A DNA stretch of 64,000 nucleotides from Stictocephala bisonia (Eukaryota; Arthropoda; Insecta; Hemiptera; Membracidae): positions 124,001 to 188,000 of the forward strand of contig JAQJVL010001104.1 in NCBI GenBank assembly GCA_035578905.1. Reading direction: 5' to 3'. The translations under genes were made by a program, and so were the position numbers. Of this stretch, positions 33,601 to 46,735 are shown in pieces. The notes below the pieces were generated by a model. That model was not told where the DNA came from and did no database searches. It saw nothing but the letters and a program-made list of their open reading frames with translations. Numbering within the stretch: position 1 is the stretch's first letter; the number at the start of each line of letters is the position of its first letter.

Positions 33601-35269
33601 TTTAAATGGATAGTTTTCAATTTTTATATCAGAAAAGGCCAATTTATGACCTATGATCTTTTCCACCCTATTAATACTCTAGATTACTATTGGAAGATTT
33701 AAATTTAGCATTTTAAATCAAATTTAAATGTTGTTATTTAAACAAAAATATTAGACAGTAATAATATAAAGGTAAGTACCTCAATTAGGCATCCAATCAA
33801 ATGAAAAATGAAATATTTGTGACAGTGGCACTTTTAAAAAGACATTTCAAAAGACTACTAATGTTATTGTTCATGGTTGGTTATGATAACGTGAACTAAT
33901 TATAGCACCATGTGATATAGATAAAGACTCCACCCTGACCCATGTCTTTATATACGTCTTACGCACACACTGTTCACCGCCTTATCACCCTGTTAAGGAA
34001 TGACAATATTTCATTGTACCTCTATTACGTAATAGTTTTCAAATTTAAAATGACAAAAAGAAAATACATAGTGCAATGCGTAAATTGGATTCCTCTATTT
34101 CATATGAAATAAGCTTTCATTTTTGAAATTTTGTAGATAAATGCATCTATAAAGGCTTCCTCAACTTGTTCCTTAACTGAATCAAGATGGAGACAGAATT
34201 AAATATATTAATAAAAATGTAAATATGAGTTGCATTTCATTTTATATGATATACGGCTGCTTTCCTTCTCATCACTCAACTACCATAAGATAAAAATATA
34301 ATAAATACATTTTACAACAACTTCCCTAATCTTGTTCTGTAATCTTGGATTTGTGTAAATGACATGCTAAACTAAAATGCATAATAAGTAAAAACTACAT
34401 TTATTTATATTTTCATATTTTGAATTGCATAGATTCTCATTTTGTACAATATTTAAGAATTCATAGTATTCAAAACTGTTTCTAACAATTAAAGAATTGA
34501 GGCTGATCTGTTTACAAACCATTATACTCTATCCTCTAATTAATACTCCACATAACAAATCTTAATTAGTACAAGGACCATAGAGAAAACAGCCTCCACA
34601 GACACGGAATAATATTATTTACAATGCAGGATGCACTTAAGACGATTAAGATAACCTTCATTCTAACAATTACACAGTAATACCAAACACAAGGAAAACT
34701 AGGACTTAAGGAAAGACGTTTAATGATAAATATGTATACAATCGACAAAACAAACTACAAAAATAGACAATTAAACACACTTATTACTAAATGTATGCAC
34801 ATTGTAAGTAACTAATTATCAATATATTACTAGAGGTTACCAGTTAGAGTTTCAAGACGTTTATCAATCGTTTCATCAAAACATAAGTTTTTGAAACTAA
34901 TAGGTTTTACAAGGATCGTTAGGCATTTTGATCATTTTGTGAAGAAACCCTAAACAACGTACAACCCAACACTTTTTCAAGAATTAAATCTAAATTACAT
35001 CTAATTAATATATGATATCTTAAATAAATGTAATTTAGATTTAATACTTAGAATCAATTCTATCTTATCAAATACCCATCATTATTAAATTTTAAAAATA
35101 AAATATTTGGAAATGTTATTCTTTTATGAGTTCATTGTTACTATTTAATTTTATTAAGAGCAATAAAAACCTTATTTGTTTTTACACAGTAATCGTATAA
35201 ATTTTTGTAATAAATCTTACTAATATCATTGATTTTATACACAAATAGATTTCCCATCCAATGTTAAAT
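30667..35269. other. Intergenic or upstream region, no feature seen
   Basis: About 4.6 kb of AT-rich DNA. An ORF of 68 codons at 32,134-32,340 (minus) was examined and has neither splice acceptor nor a recognised domain. The AGL transcription start, if upstream of 30,666, is not identifiable from sequence alone. Confidence 0.45.
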
Positions 35270-35390
35270 TTTGAGTCTCAAAATATCAGCTGTTTTTGAG
35301 GTCCATTGTGGAGCGCTAGTGTAGTCCCATGTAAATGTAATGCAATTTAAACCAGCTGTGGTTGCGGGCCACACAAACTAACAAAATTAC
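35270..35390 (+). repeat. Dispersed repeat F, copy 1
   Basis: Same orientation match to 44,250-44,345. Common words are GTCTCAAA, CCATTGTG, GCGCTAGTGTAGTCC (ACCGCTAGTGTAGTCC in the other), TTTAAACCAGC (TTCAAACCAGC) and a terminal purine-poor CACACAAA or CGCACTAA. Confidence 0.6.
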
Positions 35391-37174
35391 TGCCACAAAT
35401 ATTCCTATTAGATGGTTTATCTATGTAGGTTTATATAATCAATGCTAATATTATAATTAGTATGACTATTCAATTCTTTGTTGTGTGATTGTGTCTATCT
35501 ACAGTGTAGTACCAGTCTACTTTCCTTTCCTTTCTTTACTACTGAAATCCTAGGCCTAGTGCCCTAAATTTAACCTGTAATATTATAATTAATGACACTT
35601 CAACTGATAGATAAATTAATTAAAATATAATATGGTATAACAAATTAAGCAATAACTCAATATACTTACTATGTGCCTAAGTCAAATACAAGACATTAAT
35701 TGGACTCAGGCTGCTCTATATTGATTGTAAAGAGAATTCTGCTACAATGGATAAATTAAAATGTAAAATGTAGGACAATTCTGAATATTCTAAAATAAAA
35801 TAATTGAATAGTTTACTTGCTTAAAAGATCCATTTGTAAACACAATAAAAGAATTTGTACCTTTTTTTAAATAATATACTAAAAATCTACTTTGATTCAA
35901 GGTGGTAAGTGTCAAAATAAGTTTTCTACTCTCTACAAGTCTCAAGAAATAAAAAATTATGAAAGAGTTCAAAATATTCTTCTGAAAAATTAAAAAAGTT
36001 ATAGCTAAATAGGAGTAATAAAAGTTATATAATGCAATACTTGGTTTTTGAGATGAACAAAAGAAAATAAAACTAACCAATTACTCTTTTGCTTGGTACA
36101 AAAGCAACATGTTTTACTTATAAAAGGGGGAGAAGCCTAAACTCTTAATGTAGGCTACAGTACAAACTATGACCATAACCTAAATACAGTAATTATTTTG
36201 AGTCTAAAAAGACACTGCTCTAAATCTGAAGTTCAAGGCATAAGCTCAATTTGTACATTGAACTGCAGACCTTCAATAAAAACAGCATTCTAATCCTCTA
36301 ATTTCTAAGATTTCTAATTTCTGGCCAAATTCGTTTACCCTTCCATATTCTACACAACAAATAGGCCTACTACCCAGAGACCTACATTGGAGACCATTAG
36401 AGCCCCCTGTGTACATTACATTTCTGATCCCCTTCATAGGATATTGGAGACTGTGTGACGTTTGTTTCTACAACTGTAAGCAGTATAAACAGATTGTTTT
36501 GTTGAGAATGACAACTATCTTAAACAACTCTCTTTAAGATATATAGACTCTTTTATAAAAATGGTTTAGTAAATTCAACGTAATAAACACAATTCATCTA
36601 TCAATTAGGCTAGTAAATCTACTAATAAGAAAAGTTGAAAAATGATTTTTTTTAACTGTTTGATTAAAAAAGTTACAAAAATTACACCACTATCTTTGAT
36701 ATTTCTCACCAATTATTTGACCAGTTTCGATTTTACTCAAATCATTACATTTTTATACCATAAGTAGAATATATACGAAAAATACCAAATTTAAAAATCA
36801 AAAACCACAATATAATTCTATAATTTTTTAGTCATTATCAAGATGTTGTGGCGTGAATGTGACGAGTGCTGCAGTTCACAAGCTCGCATTCTACAATCAA
36901 AATCTTAGACCTCTACAGTCTTAGGTCTCTCTAAAATAATACATTATGAAAATATATGTTTAGTTTGTGGTAACTAAATTACGACTGACCCAACAAATTA
37001 CCAAACAAAAGCCTAAGTATATTTTTGTTAAGGAAACAGCTAAAATATTGTCTCAATGGCCCAGATCTTGATTTTAAAACAAATTTATTGTGTCATAGAG
37101 AATTATTTATAGACACAAATTAATAACTGGCATTACTGACTTCTGCCATATGTGCACATTGACAAGTTCACTGA
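35391..37174. other. Intergenic, no feature seen
   Basis: AT-rich; only short, unremarkable ORFs, including one of 96 codons at 35,790-36,080 (minus) with low-complexity composition. Confidence 0.45.
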
Positions 37175-37182
37175 GGGCCAAA

Positions 37183-38179
37183 CAGGGGCGGATTAAGGAT
37201 GTGATTTTAAAAGGCCAGTTGTAGTACCAAGGGGTCTGGGAGGGGAGTATGTACTTAAAAAATTTTGATAACAAAATCAGACAATTTTTTTTAATATCAG
37301 AATGTTCTCACATAACGTACCATATCTTGATAACTTGAGCATAAGAATTCAAAAGCTGAAACTACCTTTGAATTTCAAGTTCGGACATTTCTCTTGCAAA
37401 GTGGTTATTGGTTTACTGTGAAAATAGATATATGTACAGTTAAACAGACTTAAATAAATTTTTATTGAAAAACAGCTGTTTTCCTACTCTAAAAAGACCA
37501 TAAAATCCCATAACTAATTTTTAGTATTGACCAGTCCATAGTTCTAGGCGTGTGGTTCGAGCATGCGCATCAATGGATTTCCTTCTCCAACGACAGTAGT
37601 ACATGTTAAAAAATAAACATCTTGGTCACGGTACCTAGAAAATATTCCCCCATGAGTGGTTGACTTAGTTAGCTCTATTTAATAGAATAATCAAACCAGA
37701 TTATTTCGTCCATGTGACGTCACAGTCTACTGCCACAGTATAAAACACCCAGTAGCGACACTATGTTACAAAATTTATGACAAGCACGGCACTAGCACTC
37801 ATAGCGACGTGAGCGTGTATTTCTGTATTATTTAAATTCACAGCTGTTATTAGTAATTATCAAATATTCTGTCATGGCCTTTTCTCTATCCTATATTTTA
37901 AACAATCGAGTGATTTAGTTCACTCACTTTCTGAACTTATTAGACTTATTATAACTTACTAGACTGATTTTTATGAAATGTTTTTTATTCAAAAGATAAC
38001 TTTGATTTCTAAGTCTTAACAGAGCTAGATTTTTTAAATTCACATAGGTTTTTCTCCTACACGGTGTCAAAGTTGCAATGTTAATCTTATGGAGATTAAT
38101 TTTAATTGACCAACTGGCTGCATAAACAAATGTTAAACAACTGGCAGTCACTCCCTCGCCCCCCCTTAATCCGCCCCTG
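37183..38179. mobile_element. hAT-type MITE
   Basis: 997 bp with 16-bp perfect terminal inverted repeats: CAGGGGCGGATTAAGG at 37,183-37,198 and its exact complement at 38,164-38,179. It is flanked by an 8-bp target duplication, GGGCCAAA, at 37,175-37,182 and 38,180-38,187. CAGGGG ends and an 8-bp duplication are diagnostic of hAT elements. No transposase is encoded. The perfect TIRs and duplication suggest a fairly recent insertion. It carries the TGACGTCA-containing repeat at about 37,697-37,736. Confidence 0.93.
37697..37736 (+). repeat. Dispersed repeat containing a TGACGTCA palindrome, copy 2
   Basis: Matches 10,905-10,955 in the same orientation, with two or three differences, and lies inside the hAT MITE. 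The copy at 10.9 kb may therefore be a relic of a related hAT element whose ends are lost. Confidence 0.6.
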
Positions 38180-38187
38180 GGGCCAAA

Positions 38188-40099
38188 CAATGGTATTTTT
38201 AGATATATATTACAGTTTATAATAATTATACTTTTCTATGCTGTTTTTTAACTTTTTAGAAAAAATTAAAAGGATCAAAGTCGATGATCAAGTACTTTAA
38301 AAGAACTCACCAATATTATGGATAAACAATTTCTTAAATGGCAAGCAAGAAGTAGCTGTAATGTACAGACTTTAGAGACCTGATTCTTTGCTATCAACGG
38401 TAAAATAAAATAAAATTGTCTTGTTAATAGGAATTGGGTTATGATATGTATTAAACAATAAATCACAGTTAACTAAGATAGTTGATCTTAATATACTTAT
38501 AAAAGTATTTTAGGGGAAAAAACTTGGAGAACTTTCCTATCACACTCATTGTTTTAACTCCAGTCTAAGAAAAGAAATATTCCTAGAAAAAACTAAACTG
38601 ATAAGGCTCTGGCGAAAATATAGTTTAATTGTTTTTTTCTACAACAGCGTATTTTAATTTATTTAACAGCCATTTTTTAGTGTAGGCCTACTCATTTGGG
38701 AAATTTTTTTTTAGTTTACCATGTTTGTTCAAGTGCTGAACTGGCACAGTAATATTTTATTATACAGGCTTATTTTTAATTCCAACTCTAAAACAGCATT
38801 TCAAGGAAACTACCTAATATTAAATTTGTCAACGTGATTTTAATGTAAAATTGCATTGGATTCTTGTTCAAACAAGCAGATCAGGAAAGTTCAAATAAAA
38901 TCTAGGGAAAAACACTAAATATCACTCAGTTTATTTGACAAAATAAAGATATAAAAAAGGAAATTAAAAAATTATAAATAAACTTCAAATACAATTTACT
39001 GTATTATAATTATTTATTTTCATAAGGTAAAGACAGTTAGATGTTACTATTAGAAGTAAAGCTAAATAGTTGTACTTCTAAAAAATATCTTTCAGTTTAT
39101 AGCTGTTTGTTTGGCAGAGATTAAGTTATATTTTGTCAGACATCAAGAATGTAATTAATTTTGTTATGAAGTTAAATTATTTCTTTTAAATAATGGTTAC
39201 TGTGTTTAATATTACTAATCATCATTATTAATAATCATGATTATGCGTTTATTTTGGCTACACAATGTGTTATTTAAAATACCTCAACATTGATTTACTA
39301 AACCTCTTTCATCTTAAAAACAATTAGTCTACCAGACCATATCTTTACATAAGTACTTCTTGATATGAAATATTCTACATCAATATAAATCTTACATACA
39401 ACAAAAAACTCCTAATTGCAAAATTGTATACATCTTATAAGTAGATCAAGATTTCTTAGACTCCAGTTTTTCCTATATCGGCATATAAAGTCTAGTTTTT
39501 ATATATAATCTTTATTATGGTAAATATTAATTAAATTGTTTTTGGTTGCATACATAACAATTCAATCTCAATTTAATAGCATAGTAACTCTTTAAAACAT
39601 TTTTTAACGGTGTAAGCCCTGGTAAAACAGCTTGGAACAACGGAAATCGGTCAAAACAATAATCAAGATGTTTGTTATTTAAGGTAGTTCATGATAATTA
39701 AGTCAGAAATACTAATAAAAAGCTTGTGGTTTCACTGGATTATATGAATGAAAAAGATTTCAAGGCTTTAGAGAGGTAAAGTGTGAACTCGATAATAATT
39801 GTTAACTTTATCTTTCAGCAGTGTATAAATTTCACTATTTATCTCTAAACAGAGATGACTAAACATCTACCGTTTTAGGTATTGTTTTATCTGTTTATTA
39901 ATCTTAGACTATAACTTCTTTATCATTTTATTTTCGATGAAAACACTAATCTTCAAGCCTGATATGGGTGTAAGTGAACTGCAAATGAATGTAAAATGTA
40001 CAGATGTAGTCTTTGACAGTAACTAAGATTGAATGATTCTTAGAAAGGGCCATTAATTCATTACTACCTGAAGCTAAGGCAACTAAAGAACCTAAATCT
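38188..40099. other. Intergenic, no feature seen
   Basis: AT-rich DNA without a supported exon, RNA gene or transposon end. Confidence 0.45.
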
Positions 40100-40265
40100 T
40101 AGATCTTCGGCTTAAGTGGCCGGTGTCATAACTAGAATTTATTTTCTGGTTACCACTGAGGATGCCACATCACAGAATGGGCGAAACGTCTGGTTATCTT
40201 GTAAATAGTGTAGTTAGCACCTTGACGCAGTTGTTACCAGAAAATGTAGTTACAAGACCTAAAAT
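40100..40265 (-). repeat. Dispersed repeat E, copy 2
   Basis: Inverted copy of 18,430-18,610. The forward strand reads GGCCGGTGTCATAACTAGAA, CACTGAGGATGCCACATCAC, then GGGCGAAACGTCTGGTTATC and GACGCAGTTGTTACCAGAAA. It carries the same internal inverted pair (TTTTCTGGTTAC with GTTACCAGAAAA). Confidence 0.7.
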
Positions 40266-43071
40266 TTATTTTGGGACCTAAACTTCCATAGAATTAGTAT
40301 GATTGTCTGTTACTGATACTACCTTAGACAACATCAGAAACCTAGCTACAACCCTACATGGGGACTCTAGAATTCTTGTATGTCCAGGCTGATTGTAATT
40401 ATTGAGCAGAAAATATATCCCTACTAATGGCAGAACACAATCTATCGCTAAACTTCTTCATATTCCAGTAGCTGCTGAGCTACAGCACTACATACAACAC
40501 CATGCTGGCATAAACTTTCTTAACTTAACATGCTCAGAGGCCTATAATTGTGTGTTGAATTAATTTCACCATTGAAGATATTTTAATTAGGCTGTTTAAC
40601 TTCTATAAAATATAGGAAAACCATTAATCAAGGTGCTCCATAAATTTGGTATAATACAAGAAACAACTAGTCTACAATACCCATTGGCATGCCAATTTTC
40701 AGACTGCTTACAGCAACCAGGAATTCCTATTTTCCTATATTTCATAGTCATGTAAAATAAAATTATACAACGACAGTATATTAAATGCTATGTTCATGAA
40801 ACATTACAACAAAGTTCTGAGCTATCTAAAATATATAGTAGTCCATGATAACCTATAAATTATTATGAATTACTTGTATCACTGTCAAGACCTAGGCCTA
40901 CAAAATGCAGCAGTCTGCCTTATAATCTTAAGGACACACCATTAGACAAAACCACATCACTACTTACATCACTTCAATTATTTTTCACTTAATAAAAATC
41001 CATCATCAACAACAAAACTATCAACTTTGCTGTTTCTCAAACCACAATAACCTTTTGCTGTGCCGAGTTGACAGCATCATAACAACATGTCAGGTCAATC
41101 ATATGATGATAGAAATCACTTATAAAGTAGTAATTCCAAAGCAAAAGTGTTGAATAGTTCTTACAACAACTCAAGATTATTTGCCGACGGATTTGTACTG
41201 TTATCTAGCAGTAATTTATTTAAATAAGTCGGTAATGCTGTCAAGTAAAAGAATCCTGTTTCTGCATCTTTTCGGCGGTGACAAGAAAGCATCATGAGCA
41301 ATGAGTTAACAAGCTAGCTAACATCATTTGTACATCTTATAAAATATGGTGACTTCTAAGGCTGACAAATTAGCTAACACTTCCACATAATGCACATATG
41401 CAAGAAAAACATATTTGCTACAAAACAAATTTTAGAGTTCACATAACAGTGGCAAAAGTTAATGGTCCTCTCGTCTGAACCCTTCTAGTGTACATTTTAA
41501 ATAAACTGAACAAAAATATCAGCCTTCTATTTCACACCATTAATTAACCCTCCAAATGGCAGTACTACTCCAAGAAAACTTCAAATGAAAACATTAAAAC
41601 TGATTTGGCATGTTTCTCATTTTGCTAAAGTTTAAATGTAAATATCTAAGATTTTTATAAAACTTGATTGGAAACAGAATATTATAAAAAAAATTTCATT
41701 TAGGATGTACGCTCATCTTATAAAATAAAGTTGTAACTGAATGAAATGTTTACCTTTTAAAACATCTTACTACTAGTCCAAAAATACATAAAAAGTTTAA
41801 ATTCATTATCCCAAACAAACTGCTGACAGAAAAACTGGTAACTATGCAGTTTTGTGTGATCTAAGGAATTTACAAAGTTTCTTCTCTACTACGTTAAAAA
41901 CTAGCAAGATCTTAAAAACACAACAGTTTATGGAGTGCTTTAGTCAAAACGTGTAAATGCAAACCCCATAAGCAATATATCAGCTGTACACCTAATAAAA
42001 GTCAGGCAGTGACAATAATGCAAAATCCCCAATCACTTTAATACATATCTCCTATTTGGCAAAAAATCCTAGATGCAAGAACTTTTATTGTCTCTTAGTG
42101 AAGAAAATCTTGATTGTTTACCTTTTGGTTTTCTGACAAACAATTACAGTACTACAGGTCTACTAGGCCTATGTGACATTACAGTTTACAATTTGCTTTT
42201 TCTATTATTAAGTTACCAAATGGATGGACCACGGAATCATTTTTAAATCAACCGAAAATAAAGACTATTGAAGAACTATGTCTTTGCCATGGTGGTGAAC
42301 AGGAGGTAATATGTCCTATACAGACTTTCTATTTTTATTGCTCAGAGGCTTCGGGATTAATAATCTAAAAATTAAAAACCTAATATATACTTATAAACCA
42401 CCCAGACTAGGTTTTCAAGTTGATGAACACATTTATTTTCAATGATTGAGCTGGTAAAACATTTAACTGGCAATACACTGGAATATTTGTTAACGCCAAT
42501 ATCAATTTCCAAAATATTTAAAACATGGTAAGTAATATGGACATGCAGCTACCAAGTTATTATTTTGATTTGCTTGTTAACAACTTAGATGAGTTATAAA
42601 CAATTAGTAGTCCAAATAGTATTTACATAATAAACATCAAAATGACAAATAATGCAATTTAAAACGAAAATACCTTCAATGTGATGATCGTCAATAATTA
42701 TATAAGCGAATGTAATTACTGGGTAGCACACATGCCGTTTACCTTTCAAATTTGTGATCTTGTATTTATTTCTTGATTCAACAAGTCAAGTAAGTTTGAA
42801 TTTCGCCCTCGTCCTTCAAACTAGAAGGTTAAACTTGACTTGACAGAACGAACACAACAGCTGGCTTGTTTGGGGAGTAACAAAACAAGGTTTCCAGTAA
42901 AATCTCTAGCCTACACGTCAATCAGCTGATTTATAGCGTAGAGTAAGAAAGCAATAACAATTAATATTAGTTTATTTTATATAAAATATAAAAGATTTTA
43001 ATTAATATTATTTATATTGCAGTACAGTGTTTCATTCACAAATATTTCAAACTTCAGGTCTTTCAACACTT
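40266..43071. other. Intergenic, no feature seen
   Basis: AT-rich DNA. Slightly less AT-rich near 42,840-42,930, but no promoter element or exon can be supported. Confidence 0.4.
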
Positions 43072-43458
43072 GGATAAGGAAACATGTTGATTAGGAATAA
43101 TGTTGATAAATTGAATAAAGTATATCACATTTGGTAAGGATTTTTTTTTATACTCATTAACAAATGTTTAAAAATGCCCAGAGTTTTATATTATTAACAA
43201 AAAAAAACAACACTAAGCGATTTAAAAAAAGATTTTGAAAAAATCTGTATTGGTTACATGCCAAAATGTCAAAGAAATCTGGATAAGGAAACGTTTTTAT
43301 TAGGAAAATGTTGATAAATATATTAAGGTATATTATATTCGACATGGATTTTTTACATTCAGAATTTTATATTATTACGAAGACAACACTTTTAGTGGTT
43401 TAAAAATCCGTTGAAAAAAAATCAGTATTGGTTACATGCCAAAACGTCAAAGAAATCT
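43072..43458 (+). repeat. Local tandem duplication, two copies of about 180-210 bp
   Basis: GGATAAGGAAAC begins both 43,072 and 43,281. Both copies contain AATGTTGATAAAT, a TTTTATATTATTA segment, ACAACACT and GTATTGGTTACATGCCAAAA, then GTCAAAGAAATCT. Copies differ by substitutions and A/T-run lengths, so the duplication is moderately old. Confidence 0.8.
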
Positions 43459-46400
43459 AATCAAGTGTAAATGAGTCTGAAATATGGCAATATAAAACTC
43501 TAACGCAGACACACCTTTACATTTTAAAAGTGGAAAGAAACACAACACCAAATAAAATTTACCGGTACTAAAGTAAACTCTACTCCAACATTAAGTTCCT
43601 TATGTGAAATTTGGCCGGAAAGTTAGTGACCTGCGTGTTATATTTAGCGCTTGTAGGGATTCCAGCGGCAGAGAAGAATCTTTCCACCGCTGGGCTGTTT
43701 TACTTCACGGGCTTGACTAACTTTCACCTTCAATTGTTCAATTTCCGCATCAGAGTTTAGTTGAAAAAAATAACTGTAATGAACTGCACAAGTTTGTCTA
43801 CATTTATTATTCATTGTGTTATAGATACCATTAATTGTTGTTATTTGAATAATATATAATGAGTTAATTTAATCGTTCTAAGCTTGATTCGTTGGTGTAA
43901 ATCAAACCAATCAATGGTCAATGCTGTTAATGAAGTAAAATGGGCGGGGCTTGCTATGTGCCGTCAGCACACGGCCTACCACTCTAGTTGCCACGACAAT
44001 TTTTAAATGGAATTACACCATGAAGGAAGAGTAATTCTCTGTCTCATTTTATTTTTAAGACATGAGACTGTTTATTAATAGCATTGGCTACAGAAAAATA
44101 TATAATGTCCAATCTAATTCGTTTTCTATCAAACGGCGATTCGTTTGAAATAAGCCCTAGGACGACTATTTGGCGTTACTAGCTCAGCTATTAGGATTGA
44201 TCTTATAAGCAAACAGATTGACTTATCACCTAATATTAAAATATATGTCTCAAATTATCATTGGTTTTCTGGCCCATTGTGAACCGCTAGTGTAGTCCTT
44301 CAAACCAGGTGATACAGTTCAAACCAGCAGTAGTAGCAGACCGCACTAAAAATCTAATGTATTATTTTTAAAATGGTATTGGAAAATACAATTAATCTAT
44401 CGTACATAAATCTTTGCACCAGTGAATGACCGCCTATCTTCCATATCTTCCACTTAATGGCCGGTTTCCCAAGTGAATGACAGACTGGCCATTCACTGGT
44501 ATAAAAATACTGACTTGTGAATGGACTGGACTGACATAGACAATAACAGTTATTCCAGGAGTGGCGAATAGCTAAGAATAATGAGACTAAGGATGAAGCT
44601 AGCAAATTTTAAGTACAGAAAGAACAAGTAGAATAAAAATACAGAATGAAATGCATTTGTAAAAATATTCAGCGCATGCATTATTTTAGGCATATTAGAA
44701 CGTTCATTGTTCATAAGTTTTATAAGTAAATAGCCAAATAAAGGTTTAAAATTAGGGTGGAAATGTTTTCTTATCTATCTGTCCAGGTAAATAGTATAGC
44801 TAAGAGTTCAAAATACATAATTAAATGATAAATCTAGTAAATTACCGTAAACTTTAACCCTCGGTAAAATTCTGGTTATAAAGTATCCAAATGATTTCTT
44901 ATGGACTTTTGTGTTTCCTAGCACTTGATCTCTCAAAAAACATTGTTTCCAAAACTCTAAAAGGAAATTTATCAGAATCTAGTGCATTTACCCATAGTTA
45001 GTTGTGATCCAGTTAATGACCGACTGTATAGTTAGTTGTTGGTTAGTAAAACTGTAGACCTTAATATGTGAACTGTTAATTACATTATAATATGTTGCAG
45101 TTTCAATCAGTAATCAAAGAACAATGAAAAATATAGCTGGCCATGTTGGTACGATACGCTATAGTGGGGAAGTTGAAGATGAACTGGGTGGAACACTTAA
45201 ATTTTGTTTGTGTTATAAACAAATGTTTTACAATTCCTTTTTGAACCAGTGACATGTGCAATAGGATTCATATCAGGCTCCAAAGTTACTTCTATGATGG
45301 TTTTTGATAGACAGCAAGAAAAGTTAATATGATGATATTCATACGAAACGGTCATTCACTGGGTACTAGTGCACTCACTAATATATACGTATATAATCAA
45401 GGTTATTGGTCACTTCAACGTGTGTTTCCTACAATGGGTGTATTTAGCCGAACGTCAATACTGCTATGTCAGGCTAAATGCTACAAGATTTGTAATGCAT
45501 TAATAGATATATAAATAAATAGTTCATTAATATACAATAATTATAACATGATAAATAATAATAATATCGTAAAAACACTGCAAACCATGCACAAGCAGGC
45601 AAAGAAAATCATGCACATTGCAAACCAAACCATGTAGTAAAGTCAAACTTCGTCTGTTCTACAAGCAGCATAGGCCTTAATACTAAAAAAATTGACTAAT
45701 AAGAAACGCATGCAAGACAAGCAAAAGCAACTTAAAATTTAGTCCATATTAGGTCAAAAAATTCAATAATTTGTACAGTGAATTTTTTATAAGCCAGTTC
45801 AGAATGGTAATTTAAAATTTATTCTCTTTTCAAATTTCTTAGTTGACTAGGTATATGGCTTAAGAACCTTAATCCAGAAACAGGAAAATAGCTAGGTCTT
45901 TCGTCAGTTCTTGACCTGGATAATACAAGTTTTGTACTGAACATATAGTCAGCGCAGAATTTATATATACCCAACTTTGAATGTTGTTTACTAAGAAACT
46001 AATAGGCCTATGAAAAATCCTATCACAACATTTTTTTCCTCCTTTAATTGTACGTTATCACATGTGAATTTTTAAATGAATTGTATTATAAGTTTTTAAC
46101 ATTTTTATCCAAGCTGGAACAAAAAAAGTACCGGAACTTAAAGTAGTGTTTACTGCACATCAACTTTACACTTTTATTATTAAAACCCCCATTAATGTAT
46201 CGAATTTATATTTTATAAGTGGTTAACAGGAATGAATGAAGTGGCCTTTAAGATTTATGAATTTCAGAATGTTTACTTTTCAAGAAAAAAAACTTCTTAT
46301 ACATTTTCTTAGCTTCTAGATGCTGCAAAACTAATTAAGCAAAAGCAATTAGTAACTAGGTCATATTGTAATCCCTAAGAAATTTATAGTTCCGATACAT

Positions 46401-46499
46401 TATTTTTATATGCGTAGATAAAGTCAGTCATTGTGAATTGTTTTAAATCGTTTTGAAATTAACTAAATTTGCTTATGCATATAAAAGTAACGTATCTAT
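43459..46499. other. Intergenic with repeat fragments
   Basis: Contains a fragment at about 44,130-44,200 (GACGACTATTTGG, TAGCTCAGCTATTAGG) related to the interior of the MITE at 54,149-54,456, and repeat F copy 2. GC-richer spots at 43,600-43,740 and 43,940-44,010 have no recognisable exon. Confidence 0.45.
44250..44345 (+). repeat. Dispersed repeat F, copy 2
   Basis: Second copy of the 35,270-35,390 repeat, same orientation. Confidence 0.6.
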
Positions 46500-46735
46500 T
46501 TATTTATTTATTCATAAGACGCCGATCGTCAAGATATGGGCGAATATGGATTTCGAATGAGTGTAGATGAGCGAATGTAGTCATTGTTACAAACTAAGGC
46601 CGACTATTCCTTAGAAAGTGTCATTAATTAATTAATAGCCCAATGACAAATGAACAGCCGGTGATTATCAACTGATCCTTCTCAAAATGTATTGACTCTG
46701 ATTGGGATCGAACTGAGAACCTTTAGCACCGTAAC
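46500..46735 (-). repeat. Dispersed SINE-like repeat, copy 2
   Basis: Reverse-strand match to 3,235-3,400. On the minus strand its head reads TTCTCAGTTCGATCCC, close to a tRNA B box (GGTTCGANNCC), which supports a tRNA-derived origin. A TTTATTTATT tract lies at the opposite end. No intact A box is visible. Confidence 0.6.

Noticed and set aside
37924..38190. 88-codon ORF in the hAT MITE as a transposase piece
   Set aside because: It starts in the target duplication, reads through the TIR and has no hAT transposase motif.
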